Shown piece after piece: positions 16,480-23,862 of a stretch of 33,507 bases of DNA. Both the position numbers and the translations under genes were made by a program. Location: contig JADGOZ010000085.1 of NCBI GenBank assembly GCA_017882705.1, positions 1 through 33,507 on the forward strand. The letters run 5' to 3'. A model generated the notes under the pieces. The model was not told the origin of the DNA. It was given only the letters and a program-made list of their open reading frames with translations, and searched no databases. Within the stretch, counting starts at the first letter, position 1; every line of letters starts with the position of its first letter. Origin of the DNA: Candidatus Nanopelagicales bacterium (lineage in GTDB: Bacteria; Actinomycetota; Actinomycetes; S36-B12; CAIYMF01).

Positions 16480-17217
16480 GTGCCCGAGATCGTCGCGAAC
16501 AGCGTGCTCCCCGCGCGCCGGGAGCCGCTCACCATCACGACCTCCGACGGGCTCCGCCTCGTGGGTGAGCTCGCGAGCCCGCTCGACCGCGATCCCGTCG
16601 CCACGATGGTCTGCCTGCATCCGCTGCCGACCCACGGCGGGATGATGGACAGCCACCTGTTCCGCAAGGCCGCGTGGCGCCTCCCGGCCCTCGCCGGCAT
16701 CGCGGTGCTGCGGTTCAACACGCGCGGGACGGCGAGCGCGGCGGGCACGAGCGAGGGCGCCTTCGACGCCGGGGACGGGGAGGGGAACGACCTGCGTGCC
16801 GCCGTGGCCGACTCGCTCGAGCTCGGGCTGCCGCACCCGTGGCTCGTGGGCTGGTCGTTCGGCACCGACGTCGTGCTCCGGCACGGCGACATCGACCCGG
16901 TCGAAGGAGCCATCCTCCTCTCGCCGCCGCTGCGCTTCTCGACCGACGCCGACCTCGACCGCTGGGCCGCATCGGGCCGCCGACTCACCGCGCTCGTGCC
17001 GGAGCTCGACGACTACCTGCGGCCGGACGAGGCGCGCCGGCGCTTCGCGCGCGTGCCGCAGGCCGAGGTCGTCGCCGTCGAGGGCGCGAAGCACCTGTGG
17101 GTGGGGGAGAAGTACGTCAGGATCGTCCTCGGGGCGATCACCTCGCACCTGGTCGCGGGCTCGGGCCCGCTGCCGGACGACTTCGACGGACCGATGGAGA
17201 GGTGGAACGACCTGTGA
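16480..17217 (+). CDS. Alpha/beta hydrolase
   Basis: A 245-residue protein with an alpha/beta-hydrolase fold. VCLHPLPTHGG provides the oxyanion-side HxxP turn, LRFNTRGTASA follows beta-4, and GWSFG (near residue 126) is the nucleophile elbow with the catalytic Ser. A His in KHLW near residue 206 completes the likely triad. It resembles the KTHR/DUF-type hydrolases of about 210-250 residues. The substrate is unknown. AGGAG lies 5 nt before the GTG start. Its stop overlaps the start of the following SDR gene by 4 nt, so the two products are probably made together. Confidence 0.85.
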   Translation: MPEIVANSVLPARREPLTITTSDGLRLVGELASPLDRDPVATMVCLHPLPTHGGMMDSHLFRKAAWRLPALAGIAVLRFNTRGTASAAGTSEGAFDAGDGEGNDLRAAVADSLELGLPHPWLVGWSFGTDVVLRHGDIDPVEGAILLSPPLRFSTDADLDRWAASGRRLTALVPELDDYLRPDEARRRFARVPQAEVVAVEGAKHLWVGEKYVRIVLGAITSHLVAGSGPLPDDFDGPMERWNDL

Positions 17218-17978
17218 CCGGATTCCGACTCGACGGGCGCACGGCGCTCGTCACCGGAGCGTCGCGCGGCATCGGCCGGGCGATCGCCGAGACCTACGCC
17301 GAGGCCGGTGCCGACGTCGCCCTGCTGGCGCGCGACGCCGCGCTGCTCGAGGAGGTCGCGGGCGCCGTCCGGGCGCACGGTCGGCGCGCCGTCGTGCTCC
17401 CGTGCGACGTCACCGATGCGGAGGCGATCGGGGCCGCGGTCGCCCGCGCCACGATCGAGCTCGGCCCGATCGACGTGCTCGTCAACAACGCCGGTGGCAA
17501 CTCCTTCACGATGCCGCTGGCCGGGATGCGCTTCTCCGGCTGGGAGAAGACGCTGCGCCTCAACCTCGACTCGCTCGTGCACACGATGCAGGCCGTGCTC
17601 CCGCAGATGCTCGAGCGCAAGACCGGCGCGATCGTCAACATCGCCTCGGTCGCGGGTCTGCGCGGTGCACCGCTCATGTCGCACTACGGCGCCGCGAAGG
17701 CCGCGGTCATCTCGCTCACGCAGTCGGTCGCCGTCGAGACGGCGTGGGCCGGCGTGCGCGTCAACGCGCTGGTGCCGGGCTGGATCGAGACCGACCTCAC
17801 CGGCTTCCTGCGCGCCACCGACGAGGCCGAGAAGGGCACGCTCTCGCGCGTGCCGATGTCGCGCTGGGGACGCGTCGGGGAGATCGCCGAGCCCGCGCTG
17901 TTCCTCGCGTCGGACGCCGCCTCGTTCATGACCGGGCAGGTGCTCGTCGTCGACGGCGGCCTGTCGGCGATGCCGTGA
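17214..17978 (+). CDS. SDR-family oxidoreductase (FabG-like)
   Basis: A 254-residue classical short-chain dehydrogenase/reductase. The cofactor motif TGASRGIG is near residue 15 and NNAGG near residue 90. The catalytic Ser is in VNIASVAG, and Tyr-x-x-x-Lys is in HYGAAKAA. The C-terminus SFMTGQVLVVDGG is characteristic. The Arg in LLARDAAL after beta-2 favours NADP(H). It is coupled to the preceding hydrolase (GTGA overlap) and followed after 7 nt by another hydrolase. Given the neighbouring acyl-CoA genes it could be a 3-oxoacyl reductase, including an acetoacetyl-CoA reductase, but the sequence alone does not fix the substrate. Confidence 0.9.
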   Translation: MTGFRLDGRTALVTGASRGIGRAIAETYAEAGADVALLARDAALLEEVAGAVRAHGRRAVVLPCDVTDAEAIGAAVARATIELGPIDVLVNNAGGNSFTMPLAGMRFSGWEKTLRLNLDSLVHTMQAVLPQMLERKTGAIVNIASVAGLRGAPLMSHYGAAKAAVISLTQSVAVETAWAGVRVNALVPGWIETDLTGFLRATDEAEKGTLSRVPMSRWGRVGEIAEPALFLASDAASFMTGQVLVVDGGLSAMP

Positions 17979-17985
17979 GCGCCTG

Positions 17986-18765
17986 ATGGCCCCCACCGTC
18001 GTGCTGCTGCACGCCTTCCCGCTCGATCGCCACGTGTGGGACGGCGTCGTCGACGCCCTGGCCGAAGCCGGCTGGGACGTCGTCGTCCCCGACCTGCGCG
18101 GCTTCGGCGAGTCGGCGTACGGCGAGGACGGGCCTGACGACGACCCGACGCTCGCCTGGATGGCGCGCGACGTCCTCGGCATCCTCGACCGCATGGGCGT
18201 GAGCGCCGCGGTGTTCGCGGGCATCTCGATGGGCGGCTACGTCGCGATGGAGATCGTGCGTCAGGACCCGGCACGGGTGGCCGGTCTGGCCCTGCTCGAC
18301 ACGAAGGGCACGGCCGACTCCGACGAGGCGGTGGCCAACCGGCTGCGCGTCGCGGAGTCCGTCATCGCCGCCGGCTCGACGCAGGCGCTGGCTCGCGCCA
18401 TGGTCCCCAGCCTGCTCGGCGCGACGTCGCTCGCGGAGCGGCCGGAGGTCGTCGCGCAGGTCACGTCCTGGATCGAGGCGGCCGACCCCGCCGCGGTGGC
18501 CTGGGCGCAGCGTGCGATGGCGGTGCGCCCCGACTCGCTGCCCGACCTCGCGTCGCTGGCTGTGCCGGCCCTGGTCGTGTGGGGCGTGGAGGACGCCCTC
18601 AGCCCGCGCGCCGAGCAGGACCTCATGGTCGACGCGATGCGCGACGCCCGGCTCGTCGTCGTCACGGAGTCGGGCCACCTCAGCACCGTCGAGGCACCTG
18701 ACGCGGTCGCTGACGCGCTCGTCACCTTCCTCGCCGACGTCCGCCGGCTGCCCGCGTCCAGCTGA
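17986..18765 (+). CDS. Alpha/beta-fold hydrolase
   Basis: A 259-residue alpha/beta hydrolase. LLHAFPLDRHVWDG gives the oxyanion turn, and PDLRGFGESAYG follows. The nucleophile elbow is GISMGGY with Ser near 86. WGVEDALSP supplies the acid, and the catalytic His is in ESGHLSTVE near residue 226. This arrangement is like 3-oxoadipate enol-lactonases and esterases of the same size. It is the last gene of the 14353-18765 operon, and the start ATG is 7 nt after the SDR stop. The substrate is unknown. Confidence 0.88.
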   Translation: MAPTVVLLHAFPLDRHVWDGVVDALAEAGWDVVVPDLRGFGESAYGEDGPDDDPTLAWMARDVLGILDRMGVSAAVFAGISMGGYVAMEIVRQDPARVAGLALLDTKGTADSDEAVANRLRVAESVIAAGSTQALARAMVPSLLGATSLAERPEVVAQVTSWIEAADPAAVAWAQRAMAVRPDSLPDLASLAVPALVVWGVEDALSPRAEQDLMVDAMRDARLVVVTESGHLSTVEAPDAVADALVTFLADVRRLPASS

Positions 18766-18787
18766 CGGCGGTCAGGCGGCGACGTTC

Positions 18788-19264
18788 CTACTGGCCGACG
18801 CCGAGCAGGTCGGCCAGGCGACGGACGTCGTCCCGGTGATCGTTCCAGGGGTCGTGAGTCTCCGCGTCGCGCGCCCGGGTGATGAGCACCGCGACATCGG
18901 GGTCCCCCCTCGGCCGCAGCGGCGAGGCGTCCCCCGTCGCGAGCTGCGTGCGCAGCCACTCGCCGTACTGCAGCTCGCGCCGTGGCCCAGCGCCACGGCC
19001 GGACCTCGTCCAGCCGCAGCACCGTGAGCTCCACGGGCCTCCGCGGAGCGCCGGACACTGCCATGACCGCGTCCGCGCTGGACCGGCGTGCCCCGCGAGC
19101 GGTGCACGTACGACGGCGAGGACATCGAGGTCGCTGTCCGGGCGCAGGCCCCGACCGGTGGCGGATCCGTACAGGTAGGCCGCGCCGAGGTCGTCGCCCA
19201 GGGTGCGTCGTGCTGCGGCGGCGACGTCGTCGACCTGCCGGGCATCGGCGGGGTCGAGCCTCAT
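18788..19264 (-). pseudogene. AadA-like aminoglycoside nucleotidyltransferase, frameshifted
   Basis: This is a remnant of an ANT(3'')-type nucleotidyltransferase. The start (ATG 19264) encodes YLYGSATGRGLRPDSDLDVLAVV, with the GS-x(n)-DxD nucleotide-transfer motif. Around 19050 the homologous sequence continues in another frame (DAVMAVSG, RPVELTVLRLDEVRPWRW). It then returns near 18985 to the first frame (RELQYGEWLRTQL) and runs to PWNDHRDDVRRLADLLGVG. The two frame breaks compensate, so a 158-residue reading frame stays open, but its middle third is nonsense. It is also about 100 residues shorter than family members near 260. A sequencing error is possible but would have to occur twice. Confidence 0.78.
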
Positions 19265-19271
19265 GGCGCGC

Positions 19272-19277
19272 ACCCTA
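19272..19277 (-). promoter_or_regulatory. Candidate leaderless -10 box for the AadA-like remnant
   Basis: On the minus strand TAGGGT is followed by 7 nt (GCGCGCC) and the ATG at 19264. The box survives although the gene is broken. Confidence 0.4.
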
Positions 19278-19298
19278 GCCAGCGGCGTGCGGGTCGTC

Positions 19299-19315
19299 GT
19301 GGTCGTTTCGACCAC
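19299..19315. terminator. Hairpin after the ccr-amidase transcription unit
   Basis: GTGGTCG-TTT-CGACCAC is a perfect 7-bp stem with a 3-nt loop, 12 nt downstream of the amidase stop on the minus strand. It probably terminates the ccr-amidase transcript and insulates the AadA-like remnant. Confidence 0.55.
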
Positions 19316-19327
19316 AGGCCTGAGCGA

Positions 19328-20731
19328 TCAGGGGGCCAGCGACGGCCATGGGGCGGCGGCCTCGAGCTCGAAGGCGAGCTCGAGCAGCCGCCGCTCGTGG
19401 CCGAAAGGCGCGGCGAGCTGGACGCCCATGGGAAGGCCGTTCGCGGAGGTCCCGAGCGGCAGCGAGATCGCTGGGGAGCCCGAGACGTTCTGCAAGGGCG
19501 TGAACGACACGTAGCGCAGGACGCGCAGCAGGTGCGTCCGCGGATCGACGTCGGGGCCGAGGTAGCCGAGCAGCGGCGGCTCGTGAGCGAGCACGGGGAA
19601 GAGCACGACGTCGCAGGAGCCGTACGCGGACTCGTGGTCGCGTGCCAGCGCGCGCAGCCGACGCAGCGTGCCGGGCAGCAGCGCCGCCTGCTCGCGCGAG
19701 ACGGCGGCGAGCTCGCGGGTGAACGGCTCGACGCGCGACGCGTCGAAGCCTTGGCCGAACTCGAGGCGGCCCAGCGTGCGGGCCAGACCGGCGAGAAGCC
19801 CCCAGTAGCGCAGGAAGTCAGGCCCGAAGGAGTCGTCGACGGGGTGGGGCACCTCGACGATCTCGTGGCCGAGGCCGGCCAGGAGGTCCGCGGTCGTCGA
19901 CACGAGGGCCACGACCTCGTCGGACACCGGCAGACCCATCGGCGGGACGGTGACGACGCCAACCCGCAGCCGTGCGGCCGACGGACCCTCGACCCGACCG
20001 ATCGGCGGCAGCTCCGGGGCGGGGTGCGCTGCTTCGGCCTCGGCGTAGTAGCGGGCGGTGTCGCGCACGGTGCGGGTGAGCACCCCCTGGACGGTGATGT
20101 CGACAGGCACCCGCGACACGATGTCGGGGAGGCGGCCACGCGTCGGCTTGAGCCCCACGAGCCCGCAGCACGATGCGGGGATGCGGATCGACCCGCCGCC
20201 GTCGTTGCCGTGCGCCAGCGGCACCACCCCGGCGGCGACGAGCGCGGCCGAGCCGCCGCTGGACCCGCCGGGCGAGCGCGCGAGGTCCCAGGGGTTGCTC
20301 GTGGCGCCGTTGCGCCGGGTCTCGGTCGTCGCGGTGAGCCCGAACTCCGACAGCGCGGTCTTCGCGACCGGCGACAGCCCCAGGCGCAGCGCGTGCGCGA
20401 CCCACGGCGAGCTCGTCACGGCCGGGACGGCGTTCACCGCGAGCGAGCCGTGCGAGGTGACGTAGCCCGCGAGGGCCTCGTTGTCCTTGAACACCGTCGG
20501 TACGCCGGACAGCGGCGCGTCCTCGGTCGCGAGGCCTGCAGGCGGCTCGACGACCCAGCAGGTCACCGCGTTGAGCTGCGGCTGCACCCCCCGTGCCCGC
20601 GCGGTCGCCGCCGCGCGGAGCTCGGCGGCAGACACCTCGCGTCGCGCCAGCCGCTCGAGCAGACCGACCAAGTCGTCGCGCCCGAGGGCGTCGTCGGCGT
20701 CCGCGCCGACGCGAACCGCTGTCCCGCTCAC
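19328..20731 (-). CDS. Amidase signature (AS) family amidase
   Basis: A 467-residue amidase-signature hydrolase. The Ser-cisSer-Lys triad is visible as Lys82 (TVFKDN), cis-Ser157 (SPGGSSGGS) and nucleophile Ser181 (NDGGGSIRIPAS). The family splits carboxylic amides, and the sequence does not show which one. The GlyGlySer motif is followed by two Cys (ASCCGLVG) where GatA-like enzymes vary. GTG 20731 lies 2 nt after the stop of crotonyl-CoA carboxylase/reductase, so it is co-translated with that gene. The metabolic reason for this pairing is not evident. It is unlikely to be GatA, because no gatB or gatC is nearby. Confidence 0.9.
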   Translation of the reverse strand: MSGTAVRVGADADDALGRDDLVGLLERLARREVSAAELRAAATARARGVQPQLNAVTCWVVEPPAGLATEDAPLSGVPTVFKDNEALAGYVTSHGSLAVNAVPAVTSSPWVAHALRLGLSPVAKTALSEFGLTATTETRRNGATSNPWDLARSPGGSSGGSAALVAAGVVPLAHGNDGGGSIRIPASCCGLVGLKPTRGRLPDIVSRVPVDITVQGVLTRTVRDTARYYAEAEAAHPAPELPPIGRVEGPSAARLRVGVVTVPPMGLPVSDEVVALVSTTADLLAGLGHEIVEVPHPVDDSFGPDFLRYWGLLAGLARTLGRLEFGQGFDASRVEPFTRELAAVSREQAALLPGTLRRLRALARDHESAYGSCDVVLFPVLAHEPPLLGYLGPDVDPRTHLLRVLRYVSFTPLQNVSGSPAISLPLGTSANGLPMGVQLAAPFGHERRLLELAFELEAAAPWPSLAP

Positions 20732-20733
20732 GG

Positions 20734-22071
20734 TCAGATGTCGCGGAAGCGGTTGATCGCGTCGAGGTGCTGGGCCCGGAGCTCCTCGTCGAGGACGCCG
20801 AGACCCTCCTGCGGGGCGAGCGCGAGGACGCCGACCTTGCCCTGGTGAAGGTTGCGGTGGACGTCGTACGCCGCCTGCGCGGTGTCATCGAGCGTGTAGG
20901 TCTTGGACAGGGTCGGGTGGACCTTGCCGCGCGCGATGAGGCGGTTGGCCTCCCACGCCTCGCGGTAGTTCGCGAAGTGCGACCCCACGATGCGCTTGAG
21001 GTTCATCCAGAGGAAGCGGTTGTCGTACTCGTGCATGAAGCCCGAGGTGGAGGCGCACGTCACGATCGTGCCGCCCTTGCGCGCGACGTAGACCGATGCG
21101 CCGAACGTCTCGCGGCCCGGGTGCTCGAACACGATGTCGACGTCGTCGCCGCCGGTGAGCGCGCGGATGTCGGCCCCGAGGCGACGCCACTCCTTCTGGT
21201 CCTGGGTGTTCTCGTCCTTCCAGAACTTGTAGCCGTTGGCGCTGCGGTCGAGGATCAGCTCGGCACCCATGCGCCGGCAGATCTCGGCCTTCTCCGGCGA
21301 GGAGACGACGCAGATCGGGGTGGCTCCGCCGTTGAGCGCCATCTGCGTGGCGTAGGAGCCCAGGCCGCCGCTGGCGCCCCAGATCAGCACGAGGTCGCCC
21401 TGCTTCATGCCGGCGCCGTTCTGCGAGACGAGCTGGCGGTAGGCCGTGGAGTTCACGAGGCCGGGGACCGCCGCCTCCTCCCAGGTGAGGTGCTCGGGCT
21501 TGTGCAGCAGCTGGTTGGCCTTGACGAGCGCGACCTGCGCGAGGCCGCCGAAGTTCGTCTCGAAGCCCCAGATGCGCTGCTCCGGGTCGAGCATCGTGTC
21601 GTTGTGCCCGAGCGGGCTCTCGAGCTCGACGGACAGGCAGTGCGCGACGACGCGGTCGCCCGGCTTCCAGGTGTGGACGCCGGGTCCCGTGCGCAGCACG
21701 ATGCCGGACAGGTCCGACCCGACCTGGTGGTAGGGCAGGTCGTGGCGCTTGGCGAGGGGGTTGATCCGGCCGTAGCGCTCGAGGAAGCCGAAGGTCGAGA
21801 CGGGCTCGAAGATGCTCGACCACACGGTGTTGTAGTTGACCGAGCTGGCCATCACCGCGACGAGGGCCTCGCCCGGACCGAGCTCGGGCAGCGGCACGTC
21901 CTCGACGTGGAGGGACCGGCGCGGGTCCTTCTCCTTCGTCGTGAGGCCCGCGAAGATCTGCTCCTCGTCCTTGTGCACGGTGACCGCGCGGTAGGAGTCG
22001 GGGATCGGGATCGCGGCGTAGTCCTCCGCCGTGGCGGAGCCGCTCAGGATCGCGTCGAGGATCTGCTTCAC
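20734..22071 (-). CDS. ccr: Crotonyl-CoA carboxylase/reductase
   Basis: Ccr reductively carboxylates crotonyl-CoA with NADPH and CO2 to (2S)-ethylmalonyl-CoA. It is the key enzyme of the ethylmalonyl-CoA pathway and a source of polyketide extender units. The 445-residue protein belongs to the zinc-less medium-chain dehydrogenase superfamily. With the GTG start at 22071 the residues of the CO2 pocket fall at exactly the positions described for the Kitasatospora setae enzyme: Asn81 (SVNYN), Phe170-Glu171 (WGFETNFGG) and His365 (GSHFANYR). The nucleotide-binding motif is WGASGGLGSYA near 231-241. The start is supported by GGAGG about 6 nt upstream and by length; upstream codons are not conserved-looking. 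It is followed after 2 nt by the amidase gene and preceded by the epimerase gene on the same strand. Confidence 0.95.
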   Translation of the reverse strand: MKQILDAILSGSATAEDYAAIPIPDSYRAVTVHKDEEQIFAGLTTKEKDPRRSLHVEDVPLPELGPGEALVAVMASSVNYNTVWSSIFEPVSTFGFLERYGRINPLAKRHDLPYHQVGSDLSGIVLRTGPGVHTWKPGDRVVAHCLSVELESPLGHNDTMLDPEQRIWGFETNFGGLAQVALVKANQLLHKPEHLTWEEAAVPGLVNSTAYRQLVSQNGAGMKQGDLVLIWGASGGLGSYATQMALNGGATPICVVSSPEKAEICRRMGAELILDRSANGYKFWKDENTQDQKEWRRLGADIRALTGGDDVDIVFEHPGRETFGASVYVARKGGTIVTCASTSGFMHEYDNRFLWMNLKRIVGSHFANYREAWEANRLIARGKVHPTLSKTYTLDDTAQAAYDVHRNLHQGKVGVLALAPQEGLGVLDEELRAQHLDAINRFRDI

Positions 22072-22145
22072 GTCGCCCTCCGGGGGTCGGCGCTGGTGGT
22101 GCGGTACGCGGCGGTCGCGTCCGTCTCCGACGCTAGCGACCACCT

Positions 22146-22162
22146 CTCCCGGGGCCCGGGAG
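22146..22162 (-). terminator. GC-rich palindrome between epimerase and ccr
   Basis: CTCCCGGG-G-CCCGGGAG is a perfect inverted repeat, 5 nt after the epimerase stop, extended outward by a G-T pair and two C-G pairs. It is placed to end the epimerase transcript before ccr. It could equally be part of a ccr promoter region or operator. Confidence 0.5.
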
Positions 22163-22167
22163 GGGGG

Positions 22168-22617
22168 TCAGTGCGGGGTCGCGGCGGGCTCGACGAGCTC
22201 GATGAGGACTCCGCCGGCGTCCTTGGGGTGGACGAAGTTCACCCGTGAACCCGCGGTGCCGCGGCGCGGGGCGTCGTAGAGCAGGCGCAGCCCGGCGTGG
22301 CGCAGGCGGGCGGCGGCCTCCTCCACGTCGGTCACCCGGAACGCGACCTGCTGGATGCCCTCGCCGTTGCGCTCGAGGAACTTGCCGATCGCCGTGTCGG
22401 GCGACAGCGCGGACAGCAGCTGGATGCAGGAGTCGCCGATCCCGACCATCGCCTCCTCGACGCCCTGCTCCTCGTTGGTCTCGCGGTGCACGAGGGGCAG
22501 CCCGAAGGCGCGGCCGTAGAAGGCGATGGCCGCGTCGAGGTCGCGCACGGCGAACCCCACGTGGTCGATGGCGGTGACGACGGGTCCGAGGACCTCAGCG
22601 GGGGAGGGGGAGCTCAC
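22168..22617 (-). CDS. epi: Methylmalonyl-CoA/ethylmalonyl-CoA epimerase
   Basis: This enzyme interconverts (2R) and (2S) methylmalonyl-CoA, and in the ethylmalonyl-CoA pathway it also acts on ethylmalonyl-CoA between Ccr and Ecm. The 149-residue vicinal-oxygen-chelate protein has two beta-alpha-beta-beta-beta modules. The metal ligands can be placed at His19 (AIDHVG), Gln66 (CIQLLS) and Glu140 (VLIELVEP). The fourth position, His in Propionibacterium, is a Gln here (GIQQVAF, 89-90), as in actinobacterial homologues I recall. The [10 protein letters not shown] loop is typical. I prefer GTG 22617; an in-frame ATG at 22641 would add eight residues, and neither has a clear ribosome site. It is divergent from the thiolase gene. 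Confidence 0.9.
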   Translation of the reverse strand: MSSPSPAEVLGPVVTAIDHVGFAVRDLDAAIAFYGRAFGLPLVHRETNEEQGVEEAMVGIGDSCIQLLSALSPDTAIGKFLERNGEGIQQVAFRVTDVEEAAARLRHAGLRLLYDAPRRGTAGSRVNFVHPKDAGGVLIELVEPAATPH

Positions 22618-22665
22618 AGCAGTATCGTGACGCGTACCCATCCCGGTGTCGAAGGAAGGTCCCCC

Positions 22666-23862
22666 ATGAGCGTCGGAACCACGGTCATCGTCGCCGGAGC
22701 GCGCACCCCGATGGGCCGCCTCCTCGGTTCGCTCAAGGACTTCACCGCGGCCGACCTCGGCGGAGTCGCGATCAAGGCCGCGCTCGAGCGCTCGGGCGTC
22801 TCGCCCGACCAGGTCGACTACGTGATCATGGGCCAGGTCATCCAGGCGGGTGCCGGCCAGATCACCGCGCGCCAGGCGGCGGTCAAGGGCGGCATCTCGA
22901 TGGACGTGCCCGCGCTGACGATCAACAAGGTCTGCCTCTCCGGCCTCGACTCGATCGCGCTCGCCGACCAGCTCATCCGCGCCGGCGAGTTCGAGATCGT
23001 CGTCGCGGGCGGCATGGAGTCGATGACCCAGGCGCCGCACCTGCTGCCGAAGTCGCGCGAGGGCTACAAGTACGGCGACGTCACGCTGATCGACGCGATG
23101 GCGTTCGACGCCCTCACGTGCGCGTTCGACCAGGTGGCGATGGGGATCTCCACGGAGAACCACAACAGGCGCTACCCCGTTGCCACCCGCGAGGCGCAGG
23201 ACGCCTTCTCGGCGCGCTCGCACCAGCTCGCCGCTGTCGCCGCCAAGAACGGCGTGTTCGCGGAGGAGATCGCCCCCGTCGAGATCCCGCAGCGCAAGGG
23301 CGACCCGATCGTCTTCGCCGACGACGAGGGCATCCGCCCCGACACCACCGCCGAGTCGCTGTCGAAGCTGCGTCCCGCCTTCGCGAAGGACGGCACGATC
23401 ACGGCGGGTTCGTCATCGCAGATCTCCGACGGCGCCGCGGCCGTGGTCGTCATGAGCAAGGCGAAGGCCGAGGAGCTCGGCCTGTCCTGGCTCGCCGAGA
23501 TCGGCGCCCACGGTGTCGTCGCCGGCCCCGACGCCTCGCTCCAGGAGCAGCCGGCCAACGCGATCCTCAAGGCGCTCGGCCGCGAGGGCCTGTCGGTCTC
23601 CGACCTCGACCTCGTCGAGATCAACGAGGCCTTCGCTGCCGTCGGCATCGTGTCGGTCGACAAGCTCGGCGTCGACCCGGAGAAGGTCAACGTCAACGGC
23701 GGCGCCATCGCGCTCGGCCACCCGGTCGGCATGAGCGGGGCGCGGATCGTGCTCCACCTCGCGCTCGAGCTCAAGCGTCGTGGCGGCGGCATCGGCGCTG
23801 CGGCGCTGTGCGGCGGCGGCGGTCAGGGCGACGCCCTCATCGTGCGCGTGCCGTCGGCCTAG
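22666..23862 (+). CDS. Acetyl-CoA acetyltransferase (thiolase)
   Basis: A 398-residue thiolase that condenses two acetyl-CoA to acetoacetyl-CoA or runs in reverse. The catalytic residues are the acyl-carrying Cys90 (INKVCLSG), His352 ([12 protein letters not shown]) and Cys382 ([11 protein letters not shown]). The short covering loop and M-x-x-A-P pattern ([12 protein letters not shown]) fit biosynthetic AtoB/PhaA-type enzymes. AAGGAAGGT lies before ATG 22666. The MeaB GTPase gene overlaps its stop by one base (TAGTG). It is divergent from the epimerase gene, an arrangement shared with mycobacterial fadA4. It provides the first step of the ethylmalonyl-CoA route. Confidence 0.94.
   Translation: MSVGTTVIVAGARTPMGRLLGSLKDFTAADLGGVAIKAALERSGVSPDQVDYVIMGQVIQAGAGQITARQAAVKGGISMDVPALTINKVCLSGLDSIALADQLIRAGEFEIVVAGGMESMTQAPHLLPKSREGYKYGDVTLIDAMAFDALTCAFDQVAMGISTENHNRRYPVATREAQDAFSARSHQLAAVAAKNGVFAEEIAPVEIPQRKGDPIVFADDEGIRPDTTAESLSKLRPAFAKDGTITAGSSSQISDGAAAVVVMSKAKAEELGLSWLAEIGAHGVVAGPDASLQEQPANAILKALGREGLSVSDLDLVEINEAFAAVGIVSVDKLGVDPEKVNVNGGAIALGHPVGMSGARIVLHLALELKRRGGGIGAAALCGGGGQGDALIVRVPSA

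Noticed and set aside
19328-20731. GatA subunit of the tRNA amidotransferase.
   Set aside because: No gatB or gatC gene is adjacent, the gene is coupled to ccr instead, and the sequence around the nucleophile is that of a general amidase.
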